A stretch of DNA of 64,000 nt from Drechmeria coniospora (Eukaryota > Ascomycota > Sordariomycetes > Hypocreales > Ophiocordycipitaceae). The stretch covers positions 9,128,552 through 9,192,551 of the forward strand of contig NC_054391.1 of the NCBI RefSeq assembly GCF_001625195.1, given 5' to 3'. The notes beneath the pieces were generated by a model. That model made no database searches and was not told the origin of the DNA. It was given only the letters and a program-made list of their open reading frames with translations. Positions 34,590-44,400 of this stretch are shown here, in pieces. Position numbers and translations under genes: made by a program. The number at the start of each line of letters is the position of its first letter. Within the stretch, counting starts at the first letter, position 1.

Positions 34590-35857
34590 TGCAATGGGCG
34601 AGGAGAGAGGAGATGGGAGGATGGAGTGGAGTGTTGGGCTGTTCTCGACGGGGGGATAATTACGGGAGGTCGGAAGGGGGGAGGGAGAGGGAAGAAAAGT
34701 TGACGGTGGTCGGCGAGGTCTTTTTCGGATTTTCCATGGGCCGACAGGGGCTGCTGGTCTGTCCTCATCGGAGTGGACCTGGGAAAAATACGGCCCCTAT
34801 CGGAAACAGCCGGGTGCGTCTGGGACGGGGATAGATACCTAGATGGGCGTCGGCGTGTACAGGTAGGTACTTGTGAGCATGGGCGAAATTCGCACCAGAA
34901 CAAGTACCTTTCAAGTAGATGGAGCTCTGCCACAAGTATGTGCATTAAGTACAGCACGGAGTACAGTGAGCATTAATACTGAGTACTAGGTACTTACTGC
35001 GTGCAGGTACTTCATGTTGTACTTAGTACTGTAAGTACAGCACGGAGTACAAGTACAGTAAGTACAGCACGCAGTACAAGTACAGTAAGCACAAGCACTG
35101 AACTCCGTGCTTACTTTGTACTTCCTTACAGTGCACCTGCAAGTACAGAGTACTTGTACATCTGTTTCCACAGTACGGACGGCGAAGCATGGAGTTAACG
35201 GTAACGCCGTTGGAGAGTTGACTCGGCCTGACGTTCCCAATAACGGGCCTCAACGATTCACACCAGTACGAGTGAGTGCCAAAACTCTCCAGATCTTGGC
35301 TTCGTCTGTATGGCTTTTTGTGCCTTCTTTGTCAGGCACCTGGCTGCTTCTCGTGCCGTCACATCCTCTTGCTGATGCTGACCGGCTATTCTTCGGCCCA
35401 ATCACGTGCATCAGCAGCGGCATCCTTTTGCACCTGCCCAGTATGAAGCCCTCGGTACGGAGAATGAATGTTGCAGTGCTCCGTACAATACAGCACGGAG
35501 TACGGAGGAATACTCGGGGTGAAAACATGGAAAAATCTTAGAGGCCACGATTCGCTTTAATTCATGATGCTACATGTGCGTTGCACCAATGCTACTCTAC
35601 CACTTCTGCGACCGACACCTACAGAGCAACCGGGTGCTACCCCGCGGGTTCGCTTCCGTCCATTGGCAGCTTCTGCCTGACGGCGAGGTCGGCCTGCCAT
35701 GGCCTCCTGGGAGAACCGCGATTGCTACCATCAAGATGCCTTCTCCGGGTCGAGGACGAGAATCGTATTCCATCTGCCCGACCCCAGCACCGTCAAACAC
35801 GGTCTTTTTTTTTCGGTCAAGGATCGACGGCTCGGCCGCCAAAGCGCAAGCGACATG
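34590..35857. repeat. 1.3-kb intergenic region with GTAC/CTCCGTA island
   Basis: The carrier gene's promoter is at the left. From 34850 to 35165 the sequence is built of gtacagcacggagtaca-like and agtacagtaagtac words; further CTCCGTA words lie at 35455-35500. The unit acagcacggagtacaagtac recurs near 35036-35090. No gene is supported. Confidence 0.6.
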
Positions 35858-36429
35858 TCACCCCCGTCGTCGAGGCGGCCCAATCCAGGTGACGGGACAC
35901 TCGGATACCTCCTTGCCGATGGTGGTTGAGCAGGCCAGGGTTCCGTCCTGAACGACAATGATGTGGTCTACTCCCATGATCAGCGTCGTTTGACACCAAG
36001 GGTTCCGTTTCATACTCAGATCAACACTCGCGTGACCGTACGTCCCGTTCATCTGCCGGCAGAGGCAGACCATGTTCACGCCGGCCGCATCAACGTGGCA
36101 GCCGGGGCAGGTATCTGCAAAGTTGACGGTATTCATGCTATCATGGCCCACCCGTCAGTTCCGGACAGGATGGCTGCTTCATCGACCTACTCGACAGGAG
36201 CCTCGAGAGTCCCGTCGTGGTTGGTGAGGCAACAGGCGAGGTCGAGCTGCGAGCAAACCTCGAGAGGGCCTCCGACGGTGCGTGCACACTTGGCCGTGTA
36301 GACGATGGAGGGCGAGTCCCGTCCGGTCGACAAGTTGATGAAGCGACACAGGGTGGCCAGCTGACCATCGGCGGCGGCGGCGGCGGCGGCGGCGAGCCCA
36401 AGGGCGAGATGGATGGCAGTCCGAAGCAT
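35858..36429 (-). CDS. small secreted cysteine-rich protein with cyanovirin-N-like repeats
   Basis: Two exons, 36429-36191 and 36137-35858, are joined over a 53-bp intron with a gtaggt donor, an actgac branch site and a tag acceptor. The protein is 172 aa. Residues 1-20 form a clear signal peptide (MLRTAIHLALGLAAAAAAAA). Two successive segments resemble the two halves of a CVNH domain. The first has GGPLEVCSQLDLACCLTNHD and then GTLEA. The second starts NFADTCPGCHVDAAGVNMVC and continues through NGTYGHASVDLSM to QDGTLACS. Ten or more cysteines suggest disulfide stabilisation outside the cell. CVNH proteins of filamentous fungi bind carbohydrate in some cases; binding here is unproven. A TATA-like tataaa on the minus strand lies about 115 bp upstream. 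Confidence is good for a secreted protein and moderate for the fold. Confidence 0.68.
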
Positions 36430-36540
36430 GCTGACGCTCGCTGACGCTCGCTGACGCCCGTCGACGGTACCGTGGAGGGAACTGTGCCGCCGTCTGCGCA
36501 CCGGGTCGAGGGGCGGCGAAAGGATCTCTTTCGTCGAGAC

Positions 36541-36547
36541 TTTATAC
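36541..36547 (-). promoter_or_regulatory. TATA-like element for the secreted CVNH-like gene
   Basis: The minus strand reads ggtataaag here, about 115 bp upstream of the ATG at 36429, the right distance for a core promoter. Confidence 0.5.
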
Positions 36548-36956
36548 CGCTCATCGCACCGGGCGGCCCCCGACAGACTTGTTCACGGCAACGGGACTTT
36601 ATGCGGCCGGTGCCACGAGCATTCCTCGGTGCATGGCGTGCTGTCGAGCAGCTCGGAGCAAACATGGCATATCTGCGATGTTGTCGTTACGTCACCCGTT
36701 CTTCGGTGGCAAGGTGCGTCACCAAGCAACCGCCACCGGTGCATCCAGCCATGGACAAAGGCCACTCCGCTTGTCGAGATGCAACGGGACAAGATGGGAG
36801 CTCGTCGGAACGGGAAGCGGTCGGGCGGTAAGAGAATGCCCACGGACGAAGCTGCGACAGGAACGAGGCATCTCGCACGGCAACATTTTGCCGCTTCTCG
36901 ACATGAATCACTCTGCGCTGCATGGTCCACTCCGGTGCGAGGACCGTCGGCGATGG

Positions 36957-37248
36957 CAAGCGACGGTAGCGTCGGCCACAGGTCATGGCACTCTTGTCGA
37001 ACAAACGGCGACGGCGAGCGACGGCAGCGTCGGCCACACGTCATGGCTCTCTTGTCGAACAAACGGCGACGGCGAGCGACGGCAGCGTCGGCCACACGTC
37101 ATGGCTCTCTTGTCGAACAAACGGCGACGGCGAGCGACGGCAGCGTCGGCCACACGTCATGGCTCTCTTGTCGAACAAACGGCGACGGCGAGCGACGGCA
37201 GTGTCGGCCACACGTCATGGCTCTCTTGTCGAACAAACGGCGACGCCG
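36957..37248. repeat. 58-bp minisatellite, five units
   Basis: The landmark cagcgtcggccacacgtcat (or a one-base variant) recurs at 36967, 37025, 37083, 37141 and 37199, exactly 58 bp apart. Each unit also contains tcttgtcgaacaaacggcga. Identity between units is very high, which indicates recent expansion or homogenisation. As 58 is 3n+1 and the unit lacks stops, all three plus-strand frames stay open across the array. Confidence 0.95.
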
Positions 37249-38504
37249 TTGCTCGAGGCTCGTGTCCCTCGCGTCTGCTTGAATCTTGCGGCGGACGGTG
37301 CTCCTTTCCTCACTTTCGGGGCATCGCCCTCCATCGTCGAGGGCTCGCGAGTCGGAACCACAAGAGTCTCGACCGCTTAGCGTCAAGGCGGCCGAGGTGT
37401 GGTTGATTCACGCAGGCTCGAGGGCCAAGGCTGCGTGCCAAATGCGGAGTTGAGTTGACGACAAACCCCGCATCTCCTTTGCATGCCTTGATTTCCAAGC
37501 CCACCTTGCTTACTCTGCCCCCAAACACACTGCATGCATAGCCAACTCCGTCCTCCGTGCTACGCGGAACCTACGGGCTCGGGCTATGAATGAAATTCGA
37601 CGGCTGAAAAGGGGCACTCTAGCGGGAGAAGCGTTAACTCCGACGCAAACTCCGAAAGCTGCATCAGGGTTTGTCAAGCGCAGCGCCGGCGGGCGGGAGA
37701 GGCACCGCTCCTGTTTCCTTTTTGTCGTTTTTGCCACCGAAGATTCGTCGAGGAGCCGTTTGCCGTGGGCACAGTCCGGCCCCCGATTCGACAGGTCGAT
37801 GTGATTGGTCGGGCGAGGAGCGGAACGGACGCCATGACGCCCGTCATCCTCCGGGGGTGGGTCGCCGTCGATGGAGCGGCAACCGAAATTCATCGGCACT
37901 CCGCAGCACGGCGCGTGGTTGGCCGTCCCAGCGTCACGGCGGACGCCGTGATCATATCTCTTATTTCAGCAGGCCGGCCTGACTCGTTGGTTATTTCTGC
38001 CACGGCATGGCGCGCCTAGGAAGAAGTTTGTCGAGCAAGAGAGTGGACTCTCACCACTCCGTTGGGGGCTGTTGACTACTGCTGCAGACGCCGGTCTAGC
38101 GACGAATTCCCTACACGTCACTCGAACAAGCATTCGACGTCCAAACCCCTTGCATCCGGGACCGGCGGTGACGAGGGAGGCATTCCACCGAGTTTTACAT
38201 GCAGTTTCTACTGTGCTTCCCGTGCTTGTACTCCGTACAGAGTGCTTGCTTGTAATTGCATGTACTTGCTTGATTGTACCCGGTACTCCGAACGGTACTC
38301 CGCAAATGGACAGCCACGGCCGAGACGAGCCCCACCTCGGTCCGCACTTTACAGCATCTTCGGCTAGGCTGCTGTGGCGCGAAGCCGGCGAGGAAAGAGC
38401 GAGCGAAACCGTTCCTTCCATGCGCAGGCTGATGAAGGTGTTGAAAAAGAACCGATGCGAGGCAGGCGCCACCGGGCAAGCTCGCGAGGAAAGAGGAAGA
38501 AAGA

Positions 38505-38511
38505 TATAAAT
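38505..38511 (+). promoter_or_regulatory. TATA box for the alcohol dehydrogenase gene
   Basis: tataaat within aagatataaatgcag, about 180 bp upstream of the ATG at 38691. Confidence 0.5.
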
Positions 38512-38690
38512 GCAGGTGTGTCCTCTCTCCTCCAACCCATCATTCTCGTCACCGCATCCGACTCTCCAACACGCCCACTGGTGTCTGTGTCCCGTCACCA
38601 CCGTATTCGACATTTCTCGACACCCGCGATACACGCTCTCGATATCCCCTTCCCACGTCGCGTGGCAGATTCGATCGGACGATTGACGAG

Positions 38691-39974
38691 ATGGCCAAGG
38701 AGAGCGGCAGCTACAAGTTTGAGGGCTGGGTGGCCCTCGACCCTTCTTCGGCCGAGGGCAAGATGGTCTGGCAGGAGTACGAGCCAAAGGCGTGGGAGGA
38801 GTCGGACGTTGACATTCAGGTGACGCACTCGGGCATCTGCGGCTCCGACCTGCACACGCTGCGGTCGGGCTGGGTGAGCGTGTCCCTCAAGCATCAAGCT
38901 CGGCTGGAACTGACGAGGGGACGGACCAACAGCGCCCAACGCCGTACCCGGTCGTCGTCGGCCACGAGATTGTCGGCACCGTCGTCCGCGTCGGCTCCAA
39001 GGCCGAGGGCGGCTTCCAAGTCGGCGACGTCGTCGGCGTCGGTGCCCAGGCGGACGCCTGCCTCGGCCGCGACGGCCACACGTGCCGCCAATGCACGACG
39101 GGGAACGAGAATTACTGCGCCGACATCGTGCCGACGTACGCCGGGAAGCACCGGAACGACGGACCGGCCCACGGCGGCCACGCGCGCTACCACCGCTGCC
39201 CTTCGCACTTTGTCTTCAAGATCCCCTCCGGCCTCGCGCCCGAGCTCGCGGCGCCGATGCTCTGCGGCGGCGTCACCGTCTACTCGCCGCTGAAGCACTT
39301 TGGCGCCGGCCCGGGAAGGCGGGTCGGCGTCGTCGGCGTCGGCGGGCTCGGACACTTTGCCGTGCTGTTTGCCAAGGCGCTCGGCGCCGACGAGGTCGTG
39401 GGCATCTCGCGCAGGGCCGAAAAGCGCAAGGATGCCCTCGATCTGGGCTGCGACGACTACATTGCGACGGCCGACGACGAGGACTGGCCGGCCAAGAATG
39501 CACGGCGGCTCGATCTCATCATCAGCACGGTGTCGTCCAAGACGGTAGGTTGGCGTGATGCTCGTCACTTGCCCGTGGTGGCATCCCCCTCTGCTCGGCG
39601 GCGACGGGTGCAGGCGCATCTGGGTCTGCTTCTCGAGCGTCTAGGCTCCCACGGAGAATGGTTGGGCTGACGGCGTCGACACGCAGATGCCCCTCAACGA
39701 CTACCTCAAGCTGCTCGACATTGACGGCACCTTTGTCCAGGTGGGCCTGCCCGAAGACAGGGTGCCGCTCTCCTTTTTCAGCATCATTCCCCGGCGGCTC
39801 CGCATGGCCGGTTCCGGCATCGGGTCGCCCGAGGAGATTCGGGAGATGCTGCAGCTCGCGGCCGACAAGAAGGTGCGGCCGTGGGTGGAGGAGCGGCCGA
39901 TGAAGGAGGCCAACCAGGCCATTGTCGACATGGACGCCGGCAAGGCTCGCTTCCGGTATGTGCTCGTCAACTGA
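38691..39974 (+). CDS. NADP-dependent zinc alcohol dehydrogenase (Adh6/CAD type)
   Basis: Exons 38691-38873, 38933-39544 and 39687-39974 (introns of 59 and 142 bp) give 360 aa, the usual length for the cinnamyl-alcohol/Adh6 branch of medium-chain dehydrogenases. The catalytic zinc ligands are visible: Cys in HSGICGSDLHTL near residue 50, and His-Glu in VVGHEIVG near 72. The structural zinc loop has the cysteines of ACLGRDGHTCRQC and then NENYC. The Rossmann motif is VGVVGVGGLGHFAVLFAKAL. Family members reduce a broad range of aldehydes with NADPH in the cytosol; the natural substrate is not predictable. The stop codon is followed directly by a 16-bp tandem array, so the 3' untranslated region is repetitive. 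A TATA box lies about 180 bp upstream. Confidence 0.93.
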
Positions 39975-40234
39975 GGTGGACACGACGAGAGGGGGGCACG
40001 ACGAGAGGCGGACACGACGAGAGGCGGACACGACGAGAGGCGGACACGACGAGAGGCGGACACGACGAGAGGCGGACACGACGAGAGGCGGACACGACGA
40101 GAGGCGGACACGACGAGAGGCGGACACGACGAGAGGCGGACACGACGAGAGGCGGGCACGACGAGAGGTGGACACGACGAGAGGCGGGCACGACGAGAGG
40201 TGGACACGAAGAGAGGTGGACACGACGAGAGGCG
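39975..40234. repeat. 16-bp minisatellite abutting the ADH stop codon, about 16 units
   Basis: The unit is gaggcggacacgacga, repeated head-to-tail from the first base after the stop codon. Point changes are mostly at the c/t and g/a positions (gaggtgga, gaggcggg). All six frames are nearly open through it, and the resulting Arg/Thr/Asp-rich translations are artefacts. Confidence 0.93.
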
Positions 40235-41190
40235 GCATCGGACGAGCCCGTGGCGGGCATCGGGCTCGCCGGTCAGCCGCACATGACGTGACGGAGGCCG
40301 ACAGTGCTCGAAACAGGCCTCGGTCGGGTGATGGGCAGGCGACGGACGGCATGAAAGGTGGTGAAACCGGCAGCCCTTTCGTGGGAGGCTGCTGACCGAC
40401 GATGGGCAGATGGATCATATCATCTCGTGTACGCGCATGCACAGTAATAGACGACCAATGGTGCATGCATGCACTTTGCAAGGCATACGAGCCGCTTCCT
40501 TGGCTTCATGTGAATGCCGGGCAATGAAGCGTCGAATGTATCGGTACGTGCGTCTACGAATACTTGCTTATGCGCGCGCCGGTACATGTACATCAGCAGA
40601 TGGCCGGTCTCACCGGGGTCAACCACGACGCCGACGAGGCTACCGACGGCCACCCCTCGCATGACGTGGTGCAGCACGTACGCGTGCGCGGTGGTGTGGG
40701 TGTGCAGTACTAGGAAGCAGCTTTCCATGCAAGAGGCTCGTATCCAGGGAACGGTGGTGTGCGATGCCATCAGCATCCATCGGCGCGCGTCGTCGGTTGG
40801 GTGGTTGGGTGCGGCCTCGCCGATGCCAGACATCATGACACGCGCGATTGATGGCGCTTGGCGCTTCATTCTCTCGCCCCTTTCCTCTTGTTTATTACCC
40901 TCGAATTTTCAAGTCATTTTCCCGTTTCCTTTTTCGTCGTCCCCGGGTCGGGGCTGTTTCAACGTGACGGATGCGCATCCCTCGAGGGCCGTTCCAAGCG
41001 TCTGGGAGGGCCGCGCCGCACACAGCTTGCACAGGCATGCGTTTCGACGAAAGGGCGTGGAACTTTGCGTGCTTCTTTCTCGTACTAATCTTTATTCCGT
41101 ACAGAGTCGCGGGGACGCAACGGCAAAGGTTTCCCCTACAGCAGGTGTGCACGTAGCGGACGAAGCAGAGTGCTGTGCTCGGTACAGGGG
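40235..41190. other. intergenic, no gene seen
   Basis: Mixed sequence downstream of the 16-bp array. A few GTAC-rich words lie at 40550-40600. No frame shows a domain or a credible exon pattern. Confidence 0.4.
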
Positions 41191-41890
41191 GGGTGGCAAA
41201 AATGTCGATGCAATTTGTACGAGCAGCACCACCAAAGCTGAACGGTGACTTTTGTCTCATCACCGTACGGGCGCAGTGCGTACAGTATTGCGCGCAACTC
41301 CGTACGGTATGTACATACCTGATACAGGTACAGTCACCCGACAAAAGTGACGGTTCAGCTTTGGTAGCGCTGCTCCTACAAACTGAATGGACATTTTTGG
41401 CACCTACTCACTATGCATACTTGACACCGGTACATACATACCTGATGTAGGTACATTCCCCCGACAAAAGTGACGATTCAGTTTTGGTGGCGCTGCTCCT
41501 ACAAATTGAATGGACATTTTTGGCACCCCACTCACTGTACATACTTGACACAGGTACACACATTGCCCCCCACTGGACATACCAGATTCAGGTACAGTCA
41601 CCCGACAAAATTGACGATTCAGCTTTGGTAGCGCTGCTCTTACAAACTGAATGGACATTTTTGCCACCCCACTCACTCACTGTCATTACTTGACACAGGT
41701 ACAGTGACCCGACAAAAGTGACGATTCAGCTTTGGTAGCGCTGCTCTTACAAATTGAATGGACATTTTTGCCACCCCACTCACTGAACATACTTGACACA
41801 GGTACAGTGATTGTACATACAGTCACTCGACAAAAGTGACGGTTCGGTTTTGGTAGCGCTGCTGCTCGACATTTTGCCATGCCACTGTAC
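41191..41890. repeat. cluster of an ~80-bp repeat family (six copies, one inverted)
   Basis: Copies lie at about 41191-41257 (inverted), 41331-41411, 41458-41535, 41595-41680, 41700-41788 and 41820-41890 (truncated). The shared core begins cgacaaaagtgacgattcag. It continues ctttggtagcgctgctc and ends gaatggacatttttg, then ccacccc. Spacing between copies is irregular (about 105-140 bp). The linkers contain acttgacacaggtacagt words. The first copy faces the others, so the region could fold into a long hairpin. A seventh copy is at 45459-45541. Confidence 0.85.
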
Positions 41891-42755
41891 GGAGAAATGA
41901 ACTGCTTGCCTTTTGTATTCCGTACTGTATCACTCCCTACACCATAATCACTTGCTGCTTGATGAGTGGCCGCGCCCTCCCTGCAGGGGTAGGGGGTAGC
42001 GTCGTCGCAGCGAAACGTCGCCTTTCTTTTTCCGTCCCTGTGCTTTCCGCTGCCGAGCAACCCAGGCAGGCGGCCTCGCAGCCGTGGCATCCGTGGCCGG
42101 TCATCAAGTCGAGCGCTGGTCGACCGACCGACCGACGGGCTCGCCACCTGGCCATGGTCAGCATCGTCACTCTCGACGCGTTGCCGGCGGTGAAAATGTC
42201 TCGACACCTGGGACACGCAGTCGTGCTGATGATGGCCGTCCGTCCACAGTGCGGAGGCTCCGTGATGGCACGATTAGGTGGAATACAGTGCGTATCGACG
42301 GACAAGAAAAGGTACATGCAGGTGTAGCTGCAGGTTCATTGAGGAGACGCAAGCGTACAAGTACAGCTACGGGGTATTTCTTGCGTATACTTGCATGGTA
42401 CGGAGATGGATGTGCAATTACGTGCCCGGTACGGAGTACCTACTAGGTACTAGGTATTCATTGCCGTGTATTCTTTATTGCTGGCGCATGTGCTCCGTAC
42501 AGCACCTAGGAATGACACGCATCACAAAGCCAAACGTGATGCGACGTCAGACAAGGGCAAAAGGAAAGGTGTTTTGGTCCACGGCATCATCGGCATATCG
42601 GTGTCGTATTCGCCATTCATCTCGGTGCATGTCTTATTTTTTTTTTCATCTGTTCTTGACATTGGATACTGTACGACTGCGCATACCTGTGCATGCATGT
42701 CGGCATGGGTGTCATACACCTACCTGCATGGAGGTACAGCGTATTATCACTGTAC
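41891..42755. other. intergenic with scattered CTCCGTA words
   Basis: No gene supported. TACGGAG or CTCCGTA words occur at 42393, 42428 and 42490, next to ctaggtactaggtatt at 42442. Confidence 0.4.
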
Positions 42756-43015
42756 GGTCATCACTGTACGCTGCACCACGGGCAGGTAGTAGGTACAGCA
42801 AGCATTAATTACTGCACAGTGCACCACGGGCAGACAATTACAGCAAGCAATTCAGCACGGTACAACACGGGCAGGTAGGTACCTCAGCAAGCACCAATTA
42901 CTGCACGGTGCACCAGGGGCAGGTACCAGGTACAGCAAGCATTAATCACTGCACGGCGCACCACGGCAGGCAAGTACAGCAAGCATCACTGCACGGTACA
43001 ACGCGGGCATGTACA
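42756..43015. repeat. degenerate ~45-bp tandem repeat, about six units
   Basis: Units begin actgcacggtgcaccacggg and end cagcaagcattaat. They start near 42761, 42811, 42852, 42900, 42947 and 42986. Spacing varies from 39 to 50 bp, so the array is older or less homogenised than the 58-bp and 16-bp arrays. Confidence 0.8.
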
Positions 43016-43320
43016 AGTACCATGGCTGCACGTACTTGGTGCACGTACTTGGTGCACGTCGCAGTGGCCATTCGTCTGCCGCCGTCACGGCCCGAAGAGT
43101 CCGCTGCCGATGCGACGATGACGGACCTCATCTCCGGCTCCTTTCATCGCCGCCCGTTGGATGCGACGGGAGGTGATGCCGTGTACATGTACGAGTGCTG
43201 TCAGCGGACGAGTACTAGTGGGAACGCGGCGCCGTCCTGCGGGCTGTGCAGGCCTTGTCGGTGTACGACTAGGGAGTACATGTAATTACATGAAGACGTA
43301 CTTGTGGAATAGGTACAGGT

Positions 43321-43365
43321 ACTCTGTATATGTACTCTGTATATGTACTCTGTATATGTACTCTG
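43321..43365. repeat. 15-bp tandem repeat, three units
   Basis: actctgtatatgt followed by ac repeats three times with a 15-base period. Confidence 0.85.
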
Positions 43366-44172
43366 CTGTTCATAGTACCTAGCATGTTTGTAGTTGCAGC
43401 GTACTTGAACAGCGGTCCGCCTGCTTCCGTGCGGATACGAGGTGCCGACCTGCCAAGTAGCATGTTCAGGAGAATGTGTATTAATATCTGCTGAATATTA
43501 TAGCATGGCCACCAGCGTCGGAAGGATCTGGCGCATCGACGCTAGCTCCGGGGCACGTCCGAGGGGGCTCTGCGCTGGCGACGGCCGGCACGACGGAGAA
43601 TCAGCGGGTGCGGGGGGGAAACACGCTGGCCGCAGCGCACAAGGGATGAATGCCAAGCACTGTCCTCGGTGCGAAAGTACGTACCTGGTAATGCTCGATG
43701 CATCTCATCGTGCCACACTGCCTCCCTGCGGTGGCAGCACGTCAAGTCACGTCACGACCAACCTCGGCGGCGGCGAGCGAGCCTGTCCAGGAGCACCCGG
43801 CAACTGTCCATCATCTTCCTCGGACGAGTCAAGGACAAAGGTCCTCACGGCCGTGGCGAGTTGTTGGCCGGACCGGAATGGCAATGGCAAGCCCAGCTCG
43901 CCGGCCGGCTGCATTGTCGTCGCTATTGTTGCGCTTCCAGCCTCCAGCGCAGAGGTCGGTGCCTGGCCGGGCGGGCGCTTGAGCACGGCATGCCATGGCG
44001 GTGGCCCGGGTCGCCTGTCGCCGCGTCCATTGGTCGGTCGTCGCGGGCCCCGTCGCTATTTTTGTGTCCCCGCTGGCGCCGCCTAGCCGGTCCGGGGGGC
44101 TCAGCGGCTCAGCTCGCACAGCCGGCACGCCATGCCGGGTTGGGCAAAGACCTCGCTCGTATCTGCAGTCAA
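43366..44172. other. intergenic, no gene supported
   Basis: GC-rich sequence with overlapping open frames on both strands. None has a recognisable domain. Confidence 0.35.
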
Positions 44173-44240
44173 ACGCACAACACACACGCACGCACATACA
44201 CACACGCACACACACACACGCACGCACGCACACTCACTCA

Positions 44241-44279
<39 letters not shown>

Positions 44280-44400
44280 GCAAGCACACACGCACGCAAG
44301 CACACACGCACGCACACACACACACGCACGCACACACACACACACACGCACACACACACATACACACATACACTCACTCACTCACGCACACCCACACTCA
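44173..44400. repeat. (CA)n / (CACG)n microsatellite
   Basis: About 225 bp composed almost entirely of ca and cacg steps, with short cactcact runs. Two plus-strand frames translate it as Thr-His tracts, which are artefacts. Confidence 0.95.

Larger units (their letters stand above)
36430..38690. other. 2.3-kb divergent intergenic region with a 58-bp minisatellite
   Basis: It separates the divergent secreted-protein gene (-) and alcohol dehydrogenase gene (+). It contains the 58-bp array (listed separately), a GTAC/CTCCGTA patch at 38215-38300, and a TATA box near 38505. Open frames through the array are period-58 artefacts. Confidence 0.5.

Noticed and set aside
36579..37406. Plus-strand frames of 131-275 codons
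   Set aside because: Openness comes from the stop-free 58-bp array (period 58 residues in each frame). Flanking sequence has no domain.
41191..41890. CRISPR-like array
   Set aside because: The host is a eukaryote, spacing is irregular, linkers resemble each other, and one copy is inverted. None of this fits a CRISPR array.
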